Source: Ophiobolus disseminans
Lineage: Eukaryota > Ascomycota > Dothideomycetes > Pleosporales > Phaeosphaeriaceae
Direction: 5' to 3'
Length of the DNA: 64,000 bases
Assembly: GCA_010093685.1 (NCBI GenBank)
Contig: MU006216.1
Coordinates: 1,191,065 to 1,255,064, forward strand
The notes under the pieces: model-generated
What the model was told of the DNA's origin: nothing
What the model saw: only the letters and a program-made list of their open reading frames with translations
The model's database searches: none
Shown here: positions 34,337-44,651 of the stretch, piece after piece
Layout of the letters: each line of letters opens with the position of its first letter
Position numbering within the stretch: the first letter of the stretch is position 1
Program-made: the position numbers and the translations under genes

Positions 34337-35620
34337 ATGCATTTGTTCGCATGTCCTTTGCTAATATTGTTTGCGCTTTCAGCTTCACTTGTGCATGGAG
34401 GGCCATTACTGGCTCAGAGGCAGGCGATCGATGTCCGAGATGAAAGCGCTTTGGTTCCTGCGGGTGTGCCCGCCTCGAATCGAACGATCTACATAATGAT
34501 TGCGTTGGTGTGTATGGGGTTGCTGTCGTTCTTGCTGGGTATGTTTGTGCACCTTTAGCAAAGATCCCTGTTTAATGCTTGCTCTAGGATCTCGTTTCAA
34601 TCGGCTGAAGCGAAGTATATTCATGAAGCGGAACTTCATCTCTATGCTTGTTCTGGTCATATACACCCTCGTTTTGATCTTCATCATTCTCTCGGCTGTT
34701 CTAGTTGCAGGCCAAGGCCTACATAACTTCAGGTTATGTGTTGCCGGTACATGGGTGTGTCTTATCCTGTATACCTTCACAAAGTTTGCAATTTTCCTCT
34801 TTCTGGTCGAGCGCATTCACGTAGTTCGAGCGCCCTTTGTTCGACGGAAGAAGGATAAGATATATCTTGCCTGCCTGGCTACGGTAATTCTCATGTACGG
34901 TCCGGTCATTGTCAACTCCTACATCAGGCCGGTCACAAACATGGGCTCGTCAGGCACTCGTTGCAACTTTGGCATTAGAGGGGATGCATCAATTCCTGTG
35001 CTGGCCGTCAACATGTTTGTGGATTTGGTCCTCACTGGTGTCTTCTTCTACCTTCTTCGGCCTGTTGTCAAGCTTAGTCCCTGGCAAACCGTCACCAATA
35101 TTCTTCGAAGTCGACCAAAGAGGAATATTCCATTGGAGGAGAACGACACGCACGAAACGCCTGTACAGCGTAACATCAGGATCTTATTGTGGAAGAGCAT
35201 CATTGGTAGTCTACTCATTGAGGTTCCAATGATAGCCAACATGGTGCAATTCGTCATCACCAAAGGGGAAGAGCTTGGTATGATATGCACGGCATTGTGT
35301 GTGGTTGAAGGTGAGCCGAATCACCAATCAGACGTCACAAGCGCACTGGCTAATCATTTGAAGTTGTTTGGGACATACTGGTTATACACTGGCTGGCCTT
35401 TGGCCCTTCTGCACAAGCACAAAGAGACTTAGAGCGTTCAGTGACAGCTTTGAGCAAAGCGCCACTCACTCAACCTCAATCTCGTGCTCAAACTCTTAAA
35501 ATAAAGCCGCACAACGTTGAAGTTGACGCGCAAGAATTCTTGCGCGAAATGCCAATGTGTGTGGACTCAAGTGCGGATATGATATCCTTGGAGCTTCGAG
35601 ACGCTAAAAGAGTACCATAA
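34337..35620 (+). CDS. Seven-transmembrane fungal protein, orphan receptor-like
   Basis: Exons 34337-34538, 34588-35310 and 35364-35620 give 393 residues. Both introns (49 and 53 nt) keep frame; the second is needed to restore WDILVIHWLAFG in the last helix. The N-terminus (MHLFACPLLILFALSASLVHGG) looks like a signal peptide. Seven hydrophobic segments follow at roughly 51-68, 85-109, 115-140, 158-180, 200-222, 255-280 and 285-308. Basic residues sit in the cytoplasmic loops (RRKKDK, SRPKRN). The tail of about 85 residues is soluble and predicted cytosolic. Topology resembles fungal integral membrane proteins with a receptor-like fold, but I see no motif tying it to a named GPCR class. No ligand or pathway can be inferred. 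Exon 3 contains a 20-bp perfect palindrome. Confidence 0.75.
35527..35546. repeat. 20-bp perfect palindrome inside a coding exon
   Basis: CGCGCAAGAATTCTTGCGCG equals its own reverse complement. It falls in exon 3 of the seven-transmembrane gene and encodes part of the cytosolic tail (DAQEFLRE). Confidence 0.9.
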
Positions 35621-35701
35621 CACTAGTCACCTTAACAAATTCCAATAAAACAAATTTACATGCCATACTTTCTCCATATCAGCTCCGACCACTCTCCCCC
35701 C

Positions 35702-36581
35702 TCAAAACGCCACTAGATACATATGCGCCTCTCCCAACAACATCCTCACAACACGCACCACCTCACCAACCTTCACACCCTCATCGTTCCTCAGAATCCT
35801 CACCATTGTGACACCCGCACGCCTCCAGTAGAACTCCACCTGTACTTTCTTTCGCGGCAGGAACACTCACCAACATTTCCTCCCAGCTGCCACCGTCGAA
35901 ACCACCGACCTGTTTGAGCGTTTTGGCTTTGGCGGCGTCAGAGATAGCAGAGGCGCGTGTAGAGGTTGGTACGATGGGGACTGAACATGCTTCATGATTC
36001 CCATGAGAGGTCATGTGGAGTTGAATGTGCCAATTTACGATGTCGAGGTACGATTCTAGATCTTTGATGATTCCCAGGTGGGGTGCAAGTTCACTACCTC
36101 AATGGAATCATCACACTTCGGGAATAGATTGAGGTTGTATGCTGTCGAGTGGCGGAACAGCATGGCGGTTATCGATAGCCTTAATGGAGCAGTTAGCGGT
36201 GGCTTTCTCGTGCGTTTGAAGAGCATTTTGTTCAGGGTGGGGTCGTCACCATTGATGGCGCTTCTCCATGTGTGGTTGACACGCCTACATTGCAAGAGGT
36301 CTGGAAGCGTAAGATGGCTGAAGATGAGTTGCAGAATTTCCGTGGGAGGTATGGACTCTCTGATTGTTCGAGATCTGGCGTTGGTGAGGACGGAGTAGAT
36401 GCGTGTTGCATCTTGGATGAAGGCACGTTGCGTGCTGTGGGATATTAGACATGTGGGAGGAACTAGTTATATGGCTAGACTGACTCGCGAGCAAACACAA
36501 ACATTTGTCTTTTAGATACAGAACGTTGTGGAAAGCGCGTCGAGAGAATGGTTGCGAAGTGCTGACATCGTTGTTTGTCAT
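35702..36581 (-). pseudogene. F-box protein gene with a broken reading frame
   Basis: The F-box is clear: IPPTEILQLIFSHLTLPDLL followed by QCRRVNHTWRSAINGDDPTL and MLFKRTRK, on the minus strand between about 36365 and 36200. F-box proteins hand substrates to SCF ubiquitin ligases. A likely first exon starts at 36581 (MTNNDVSTSQPFSRR) and splices through donor GTATCT and acceptor CACAG into the F-box frame. Further on the frame changes near 36050-36010, which a weak 53-nt intron (GTGATG to AAAG) could explain. It changes again near 35860, where PAAKE must shift by one base to continue as VQVEFYWRRAGV down to a TGA at 35702. An extra A in GAAAGTAC accounts for the second break. A 31-nt intron would also restore frame but is shorter than normal. 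Either a pseudogene or a single-base sequence error. Confidence 0.6.
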
Positions 36582-37097
36582 TCTGTGAAATACAGAAGAA
36601 TTCGAATTGCTTCGCAATCGATGTGTATCAGATATGCCTTCGTGGTAATCACCGATCTGATACGCCAACCATCCTACAGGACAACACTACTTCATTCACT
36701 CGACAGTGTCTAACTCTAAAAGTCCCACCACCCTTGCATCCTTCTTTCATATTACAAGTTAGAGAAGAATTCACGGCTGAGACTGATACATTGCAGCGCT
36801 GAGTGTATGGGGAGACGAGGCGGTCGAGAATTATGTTGAGAGTGACGTGGATCACAAAGCGAAGTTAAGAAGATGCACATCTGCGTAATTCATCAATATC
36901 TTTGTCATTACCCATATGTATCCTTGCTTTTGATGCTCTCCCATGCGCCATAGTAATCCAAGCCAGAATCAATACCATACACCTCATTATGCCATAATGT
37001 CGTATCTCCAAAGGTCCCACAATCATATCAGCGAGTCCCACACACCAATCTCTTGACCCACATCCATCTCTTGACCTCCATATCCCAGCAGGCGACC
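36582..37097. other. Intergenic spacer, F-box upstream / APQ12 downstream
   Basis: These 516 bp are fairly AT-rich and lie between two minus-strand genes. No coding or repeat feature is seen. Confidence 0.4.
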
Positions 37098-37618
37098 CTA
37101 CCGCCACCCCCGTCTCTTTTGCTCCGTCTTCATGCGAATCTGGCCCTTCTCCTGCTGCTGGAACTTCTTGACCTCGCCGCTGTACTTCTCGTACTCGCCC
37201 GTCCAGTACTCGAAGAGCCCGCTAATGTCGTCCACAAAGCCATCGACGCCGCGATTCCACACCCACAGGCCCAAGACGACGATGGACCCCCAGAAGACGA
37301 GGCGTATCACCATGTTCACCCAGAAGATTACCGCGCGGTACATCATGTCGAGGATCTTGAGCGAGATGAAGAATATGGCCAGGAGGAGGAGGACGGTGGC
37401 GACATCGGGTTGCGTAATCACACGTGTGATGAGGGGGCTGAGGTTTGTCTGGAGCGTGCGGGTTATGCCGAGAGTGGTGGTGAGGAGTGTGAGTAGCGGA
37501 TTCGCGAGGGATGCTGGGAGGAGGCGGGGGAGTAGGGTCGCATAGTCTGTGGGGTGTTAGCTGCGGTCCAATTGCATACATGCTATATGGCATAGTACGT
37601 GCCTTGTATGAACTCCAT
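37098..37618 (-). CDS. APQ12: Nuclear envelope / nuclear pore assembly protein Apq12
   Basis: Exons 37618-37603 and 37546-37098 give 154 residues. The first exon is only 16 nt (MEFIQ plus one base). The 56-nt intron begins GC, not GT (CAAG then GCACGT), and has branch CTAAC and acceptor CACAG; this is the only joining that keeps frame with the start. The spliced protein begins MEFIQDYATLLPRLLPASLA. Two close membrane helices follow (about 55-75, LLLLAIFFISLKILDMMYR, and 80-102, VIRLVFWGSIVVLGLWVW). The C-terminus is basic and coiled (EYEKYSGEVKKFQQQEKGQI). This is the Apq12 layout: an ER and nuclear-envelope protein needed for pore assembly, lipid balance and mRNA export. A GT donor six bases downstream is in the wrong phase. 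Confidence 0.8.
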
Positions 37619-39070
37619 GACGTTTTGTGTGATGTATGTGATGTTTTCCGAGTTTGTGGTGTCGTGTGCTCCACGCGATGTCGCGTTTGCTTTGCGAGGT
37701 GAAGTTGGCGCGCTTTGGTGCTCTGTTTTTGAGAGGCGGTCTCGTCGAGAAAGAAGAAGTCGAGAGCGATGCAAGAAGAAAAAAAGTACTGAGGAGCTCC
37801 CTGCGCCTCCTAGAGATTCTTACTGGAGCGCACCCATCTGTGGCGGTGACAATTATGAGCTGTTCGCTGTGGACCTTTCACTCTTTCACACTAGCTCCGT
37901 CTCAGCACGCACATCCCAGCTGCACGTCACCCGCCTTAGTCATCTCCACGATCCCGTGATCACGACCCGCTCTCCTGCGCCAAGCCACGTTGTGTCACAA
38001 GCTGCACGAAATCGCGGGGACCTAGCACCTCACGCGTGCCGTGCAAGTAAGTCGCCGCATCCGCCCACGACTGCACATCATACACTTATTACCACGATAG
38101 CCCTGGCAATGTTGCCATGTGGGGAGCGTTGGCGTTATGGTTTCAGATTTTAATGGGTTATGGCTGGAGGTCAAATTGGCGGTGAACAAGTGGAACACGG
38201 GATGGCTTTTGCGGCTTGTCGCATTCATTGACGGCCGATGGGCATACTTCGGGTACAATTATCCCAATTGAGGATCTTGTTTGACGCCATGTATCGCAGT
38301 ATCAGAGAGTTGCGCAATAACCGCCAGAGGCGCAAACACATTCTTCTCCATATGAGACGAAACTTTGTTCGAGTTATGTACCTGGTAGGAGCGCTAACAG
38401 AGCCCAGACCCATTGTGGAGTGTGTAGATACCTGACAACGCTGTTGGCCTTGTAGGATGTCCTCTTGAACGGAATCTCAGGAATGCTCATTGGTATATGG
38501 GAGAAGAAAAGTGAAGGTATCCCGCATGTGGATGGAGACAAGACCAAGTGGTAGTAGTGTGTATGTTGGTTGATTTGTTCTGCCGCTGAAGGTCTGGCCT
38601 CCGGCAGTACGTCGCCTATCTAAATACATGTTGTTTCCCTTGCCTCTCCGCCCAATCGAGCCATCGCTAGCTCTCATCCTGCATCCTCATGCGAGGGTAT
38701 AGTAAAAGAAAAAGAGGCTCAAGCCTAGGTAGGTGACTATCGTCTGGTATCACATATGCAAATATCCCCCAAACGCCAAAATATACGTCGTGTGCTGTCG
38801 TAAAACAAGGTAAGAGAACAAATGTTGTCCAAAGTTTCGAGAATAAGTAAGTGGTCCATCCTGGAGGGATACCATATGGGATGGAGTCGTACGACAGGAG
38901 GGTGGTGCGATGTGACGCAACCGGCTGTCAACCGGGTGTGTGACTCGGGACGTTTGAGACGTTCGTACAGAAGGCCAAGTACACCGGTCGATCGATTGCG
39001 TTGTGCAGTGTCTTGGCTAGATGGTTCGATGTTGATTATGGTTGGGTGAGTATGAGCGCTTGGAGGTCAT
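37619..39070. other. Intergenic region (1.45 kb)
   Basis: This lies between the APQ12 start and the stop of the single-pass membrane protein gene. ORFs here show no recognisable domain. It includes one copy of the 9-mer CTAGGTAGG (38725-38733). Confidence 0.35.
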
Positions 39071-39658
39071 TCATATCCATCGACTAGTGCCCTGCTGATG
39101 TGTTCCATACCCTGAGTTGAGTTCAAACCTGAAGGCGCTTGCTTCAGATACTGAAGGATAATGTATTAAAGGTTGCGATCTGTGGGAAGAGGTTGATCCT
39201 CGATGGAACTCGCTGCTTGGTGAAGTCGGAGAATACGGTGTGGGTGGGCGATCGGCGAGGGACGAGGCGACACTAGACTTCCTGCGAACCCGCTCCGGTT
39301 TTCGTATAGAGCTAGAAGGCGACCGTAGAGGAGCTGCCAGATCGTCATCGTGTGGTGATGGTGTTCGAGGAAGTTCATATGTGTTGAGCTCCTTCTCAAA
39401 CATGGTAGGTGAGATGCGGTCTCGTGTAACAACGGGCCGAATCGCATACTTTTCTGGTCGTTGTATATTGTGCTGACTTGGTCGACGCCATGATTCAAAC
39501 TCGGCGTCGTCCAACGGTGTAACGGCTCGCAATGAGAATCCTCGTACCCGTCTCTTGTTTCGCTTCCAGCAGAAGAGGACCGCAACAGCAACAGCGAGCA
39601 GTACTAGTGTGCCGAGGACGGCACCAAGGATGATCCAGACTTTGGCTTCTTGCTCCAT
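39071..39658 (-). CDS. Single-pass membrane protein with Ser/Pro-rich cytosolic tail
   Basis: A single exon encodes 195 residues from MEQEAKVWII; the longer in-frame start (MRLSLHRE) has no supporting feature. After seven short N-terminal residues comes one strong membrane helix (about 8-31, WIILGAVLGTLVLLAVAVAV). It is followed at once by FCWKRNKRR, a basic stop-transfer run with a Cys that could be palmitoylated. The rest is hydrophilic and rich in Ser, Pro and Arg (RPPTPYSPTSPSSEF), likely disordered. There is no classical signal peptide, so the helix probably serves as signal-anchor. This general form is common among fungal plasma-membrane and cell-wall-stress proteins, but no family motif is visible. 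I do not assign a function. Confidence 0.55.
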   Translation of the reverse strand: MEQEAKVWIILGAVLGTLVLLAVAVAVLFCWKRNKRRVRGFSLRAVTPLDDAEFESWRRPSQHNIQRPEKYAIRPVVTRDRISPTMFEKELNTYELPRTPSPHDDDLAAPLRSPSSSIRKPERVRRKSSVASSLADRPPTPYSPTSPSSEFHRGSTSSHRSQPLIHYPSVSEASAFRFELNSGYGTHQQGTSRWI

Positions 39659-40820
39659 GGTGTGGGAGGGGTGTGAAGTAGGTGGTTCTCTATGTAGAGA
39701 TAAACGCAAAAAGTTGGATCAACCTGACACTGAATGGCGACAGTATATGCTCAAATAGGATGACTGACTGTCGGAAGAATGGATCGACGAAATCCAAGAC
39801 AGGACAGTGTAGTTGATGGTGGAGGAAGTTGACGAGGCTCCAGACAACAATAAGAAAGAGCGCGTGGTGCTATCCTCGCATGACTATGGTGGACCGCAAT
39901 CGCAATCGGGTGGAGTCGAGCGAGGAAACAGTGAATGTCTGAGCCTACTGCTGATGTGAACCTAGAAGGGCAGATACGGATAAAGTACTGCGGGACTGGC
40001 GGAGGGGGGTGTGGGAGGCGAAAACCTGGTCATGCGTGTGTGGCTCGCTCCACAGTTACCCAGGAGGGTAGTGATGGTATGTAACTAGCGCAACGAAACG
40101 AGACAGACAAAGACTTCGGTAGACTGCAGCAGAGGCGCACCGAACAAGAGGAGCCTTGCGGCTTATAGAGACGGACTGGCTTGGCTAGAGGCAACCTGCA
40201 GGTACAAGAGCGTAGCTGATGGTGGGGAGCAAAGTCTGTTAGTAGGCAGAGGCGTTGAAATATCGGTGTGCAGTGCACTAAAGAGCATCCATGATGGTGC
40301 TAATTTGGACAACCTTGGAACCACCCCGCCGTTGGAAGCGGTCATGGCGCAACTCCACGATAGGCAGTCTGCGCCGTGGCTGCTGCCGTACCACTGCAGG
40401 GGTTGTGTCACTCCCGTCCACTGTGCAGTTCCACGCTGCGAGGCACTGGGCGACGTGGCGTCGGCAAAGTCAGCAACATGTCGGTCGTGACAGCACACGA
40501 GGCGTTGGGGGCGAGCTCAGGGGCACACCATGAAAGATCGCACCGCGAGATCGAATCGATGTTGCGGACAGCACACCTCTGTGCGCACGCCGTTTTTGCT
40601 TCCTTTTGGAGAGTCTCCTTGCTTATCCTGAGGTGTCGGACTAAATGAGACAAGCAAAACGCTTTGATTGCGGCTAGGAGCGTGTGCCTGGAGGTTTCTT
40701 CGCTTCGAGCAAGCACTGACACGATGTCGATCTACGGCTGGACACTAGCCCCAACTGGAATAGTATCTACTCTTGCCCTGGCCAATCTTGTCTCTCCAAT
40801 AGCGGACTTCGGTGCGGGAC

Positions 40821-40843
40821 GTACGATAGCTTCCCTATCGTAC
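40821..40843. repeat. Perfect hairpin, 9-bp arms, 5-nt loop
   Basis: GTACGATAG and CTATCGTAC are exact reverse complements around CTTCC. It is intergenic. No T-run follows, so a Pol III terminator role is not indicated. Confidence 0.7.
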
Positions 40844-41830
40844 CTTTCTTGGCCATCCATCACGGAGCAGGATTCCACATCTCGGATGGCTCTGATTCCA
40901 GAGCGCTGAAGTCGTCGCATCAATCGGGCAGAGCCAAAAACATTCTACGCCAGGTATGAGTCGCGCAACCATGATCTGGAACCCCCCAGCAGTTGTCGAT
41001 GCTGGAAGCCGAGTGTTCCTGGCTAACCTAGCAGCAAACCCTGCTGCCAACGGCGCGCTCATGCAGGAAACCAGACGACGGAATCGAGGCGCACCGACGA
41101 GTTCCTTGTCTCAAGCACTTGTTTGGTCGCCAGTCTGCCAGGTCATCCATTGCTTGCTACTTGCTGTCTGCTTCACCATGGGGCCGTATTTCTCTCGCAG
41201 CCAATGGTAGTTGCGGACTATCAACTCACAACAGCATGTCGACGTGAAACGCATGGGAACGGGTCCGGCACCAGCTGGATGACGATTGACACTGCAACTC
41301 ACTGCCGATTCAGCGCCATGGAGCCATCGCCATAATCCTTTCGTCTTTTTCCTCCGCGATGTGACTAGTGAAGGCTTAGCTTCTGACCTGGACCACATCC
41401 ACCATGCACCTTGGACTATCACTAGCCACATCTTGGGAAACTCCCGAAGAACATCGAATGCCCATGATTAATGTGAGTATTCTTGCAACCCAGAGAATTA
41501 CACACTGCAATACTAGGTCACGACAAGGGCATGCAAGTTGCAGCTTCTTCAGCACCGTTAGCCGAGGTCAATCCGATCGCTAGCATTCCTCACTCGTTAA
41601 GAGATGCGCCAAACTCAATCACCAAGAAAGCTCTTGTCCGAAGTCACGATCTACACATCGTCCCGTAACCGAGATTTGTGCTCGTTGCAGGCCAGTACGA
41701 AACAGGTAGCGATGTCTATTCATGACACGCGCAACGACCATGGTTCGACCGCTATATTAACTCTGCAAAACTTGCGCAGAATGACCATGTCCTTTGGGAA
41801 AGACAACTAGACTACACGGTTTTGCTACAA

Positions 41831-42466
41831 TCAATTTGCAAAGAAGAAATTCTTGACCCAAATATCTGGCGAAAGACTTGTCTTTGCCGCCGATTCCGAG
41901 ATGTTTCCTACTTGGATCATGGCCTGAAACTTCGACCGGCTAAAATGCGCAACGGCACGCAGGACCTGATCTTCAACGCCACGGAAGCGAAAATGCCCCA
42001 AACGAATCCTCTCTAGCGCAGGGTCAGTGTGGGCGGCACGAATACGATCAACCCCCTCTGGAAGGCTGTATATCCGTACTGCACCTGCAGATAGGAGCAA
42101 TTCACTCTGAGACCAGAGAGCAAGGAATGAAGTAGTGAATAGTACCACGCTGTCGTCAGATATGGACGAAAGCAGCAGGTGTCAAGGCTCTCAAAAATTG
42201 AGATGCGTAAACGAGATATTCTCCTGACCAATCAGACACCATTTGCGCCATACCACGTCGAAGAAGCCAGCTTCAGCTTCAGCGCCATACCAAGGGTCTT
42301 GTGATTTCAAGGAAGTAACGACGCCTCTTTTCTTCAACTGATCTGGCGCCGGAAGCAAGAATGAGGGGCCAGGCACCACTCATCACATTTCTTCCGCACT
42401 TAGCTTTGTCGGTCGGCATATTAGGTCTAATATAGACCGAGGGTGAACATCATAGACTGGCCATCT
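41831..42466 (-). pseudogene. Possible decayed gene fragment, perhaps a fungal transcription factor C-terminus
   Basis: On the minus strand one frame (about 42466-42281) reads GAWPLILASGARSVEEKRRR then YFLEI before a stop. The next frame carries on with AEAEAGFFDVVWRKWCLIGQ and stops at TGA near 42198. The WPL...E(E)KRR...VWRKW order resembles the end of the Zn2Cys6-associated fungal transcription factor region, but the two parts are in different frames. Downstream, after a second TGA six codons on, the same frame opens again for about 105 codons (LLLSAGAVRIYSLPEGVDRI) to a stop at 41831. No start codon, DNA-binding domain or clean splice set is visible. It is most likely a degraded gene; a real gene with unmodelled introns is possible. 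Confidence 0.25.
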
Positions 42467-44651
42467 TCAGCAAGGCTGTATGCTATCAGCAGGTCAGCCG
42501 AACAACACGCAGTCAGATGAGAACCACTACGCCCAAGACAAGAACATGCAATTCTCTCGAAACCCCCACGGTAACACTTTCGTTTAATTCACCATATACT
42601 CACCCTCGTTCTTAGGACCTCACGCCCGGCATGAAATCAGTAGCATCTTACCCGTCTGCGCGAGACTTGCCGTACCGTGGCGCGGCTTTGTACAGATCTT
42701 GACGCATATAAGCCCACTTATTGACAGCGCAGGTCCGTCATCCGTCAAGTGCGCTTATCGAAAATCAATGGTAACCATGATCGACGGATGATGGCGGGAT
42801 GGAAGGTCAGCAGGACAGTTCGCACGCGATGAACGGTACGCTTCTCGAATGCCGCCCTGAACAACTGCTGGTCCCATAGATCTGTATCGCCTGCTGCGTC
42901 TTTTGTTTGGCTGCCGTTTCTTTGGAATCATTCTCTTTCCCTGCGATTTATCTTGATCTATAGCTTCAGTGTACTATCGGGTACGATATGCGGTTTGGCA
43001 CTAAACCAACCAACCTAGGCAATTCTCGCGGCGCCTTTTATCTCGAAACGCAAGTGGGGGTGCTCATCTCTGCAAAATACAATCATCCTACCGGATGCAC
43101 GGTAAGCACTCGAGCAAGATTGACCCATATTCGCATGTGATCTCGCTTCTGCACAACAGCGGCATGGAGGTGTTGCACGACTACGCGCCTTAATTTACCA
43201 CGAATTAATGTTGCACTGCAACTGCATGTGGGCAATTAACCTGCATTGTCACTCACTCGAACTCGCATTGGGACTCATGTCATGGCATTTTGGAATACGA
43301 CAATGACTGTCTTGCAGAAATTCAACAACAAACTCGCTTGCACTTGCGTCGCATGATTTCCAGCGCTGTCGATCGCAGTGGCTCCCGAGACCATCAAATC
43401 ACGTAACGGCGCGGAACACACCATTGGAACATTCGTGGACTCGATTGTCGGGTCTCTCAAACTTTCTAGTCAAACTTACCTTTTCACCAAGACAGTATCG
43501 TCGGGTGCAGTTCTTTGACTCCACCAGCCTTCGCCTTCTCCACCGATCACGGTCGATCGGCATCGCTTCTACCCGCAAATCGCCACTTGCCCGACGATCA
43601 CAGCAACCATTTGTCAAAGCAGACGTAGACAAGGTTCACGCTACATCTCTAGCTGCACATCGTACCAAACTTTACTTGCTTGCCCTGACGGCGAACGCGA
43701 CCAGGCAGAGTTGCGCAAGCGCATGTGCCCTTTTGGATGTGTCGGAGTTGCTCCGGCTCTGCGCATTGGCGTCCACGATGGTGAGCGGCTAGAAGGTCAT
43801 TCAAGCTCACCAGCCACACGCTGCCTTCGAAGACTGTATATCGGTCTGATTACAATATGCGATCCAGTAAGTATCCCGAGCGACTGACGGGGTTGCCCGA
43901 GACTACGAAATGTCCCTGGCTTCGGATGACCGTCAATCCGCGCCGTGTCTTGTGTGTTACTCCTGAGAGTGAATGTCACCACCGTCAACCTCATGTACAA
44001 ATACAAATCAAAGAAGAGACTAGGACATGCCAAACATGGTAGATGTGTATTAAGGCACGCACATGTCGAAGCTTGTGCGACACTTGCACTGATGTGAGCC
44101 ATGGTTGACGTGGACATCAATGTACTGCAGGTAGCTACATGCAGCAGTTCATGACGCCTGACAGTTCTGCACTCAGGGGCCGGCCGCGCATGACAAGCAA
44201 CGGTGGAGAACTATGTCGGCTGGATGATCCGTGCGAACCAACACCCTCGATCGCGGAGGTGTGTTGCTTTCAACGGGCGGTCGTGCGTCCCGAGCTGAAG
44301 AGTATTAGAGTTTGACTTCAAAAACTTGATGTGAACGAAGAGTCTCGTGGTTCATATGCGCGCTATTTGAACGCCATCTTTTTCTGGATTCGAAGAGGAT
44401 CGATATTCGTCGAACGAATCATAGAAGGCACGAAATGATCGTCTACGAATCAAGTATGTGAGCTTGCGCAATATTCAGGGCTGGCTGTTTGCTGAAAGTA
44501 TATTCTCACGGGTAGAGATCAGGCGCTCAAAGCAGACACCATCTGTTCCCTTCTGATCCTTTTTACACGGCAGATGCCGTTGAAGACATTGCCGCCGCCA
44601 GGTACTTCGAAGCCACAGCGCAGTAGCCGTTCTTTTCAACCTTGTAAACGC

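Larger units (their letters stand above)
39659..44651. other. Gene-poor intergenic region (5.0 kb)
   Basis: This lies between the single-pass membrane protein start and the DIS3 stop. It contains a possible decayed gene fragment (41831-42466, listed separately), a hairpin at 40821-40843 and otherwise only scattered short ORFs. No transposon domain was recognised. Confidence 0.35.
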
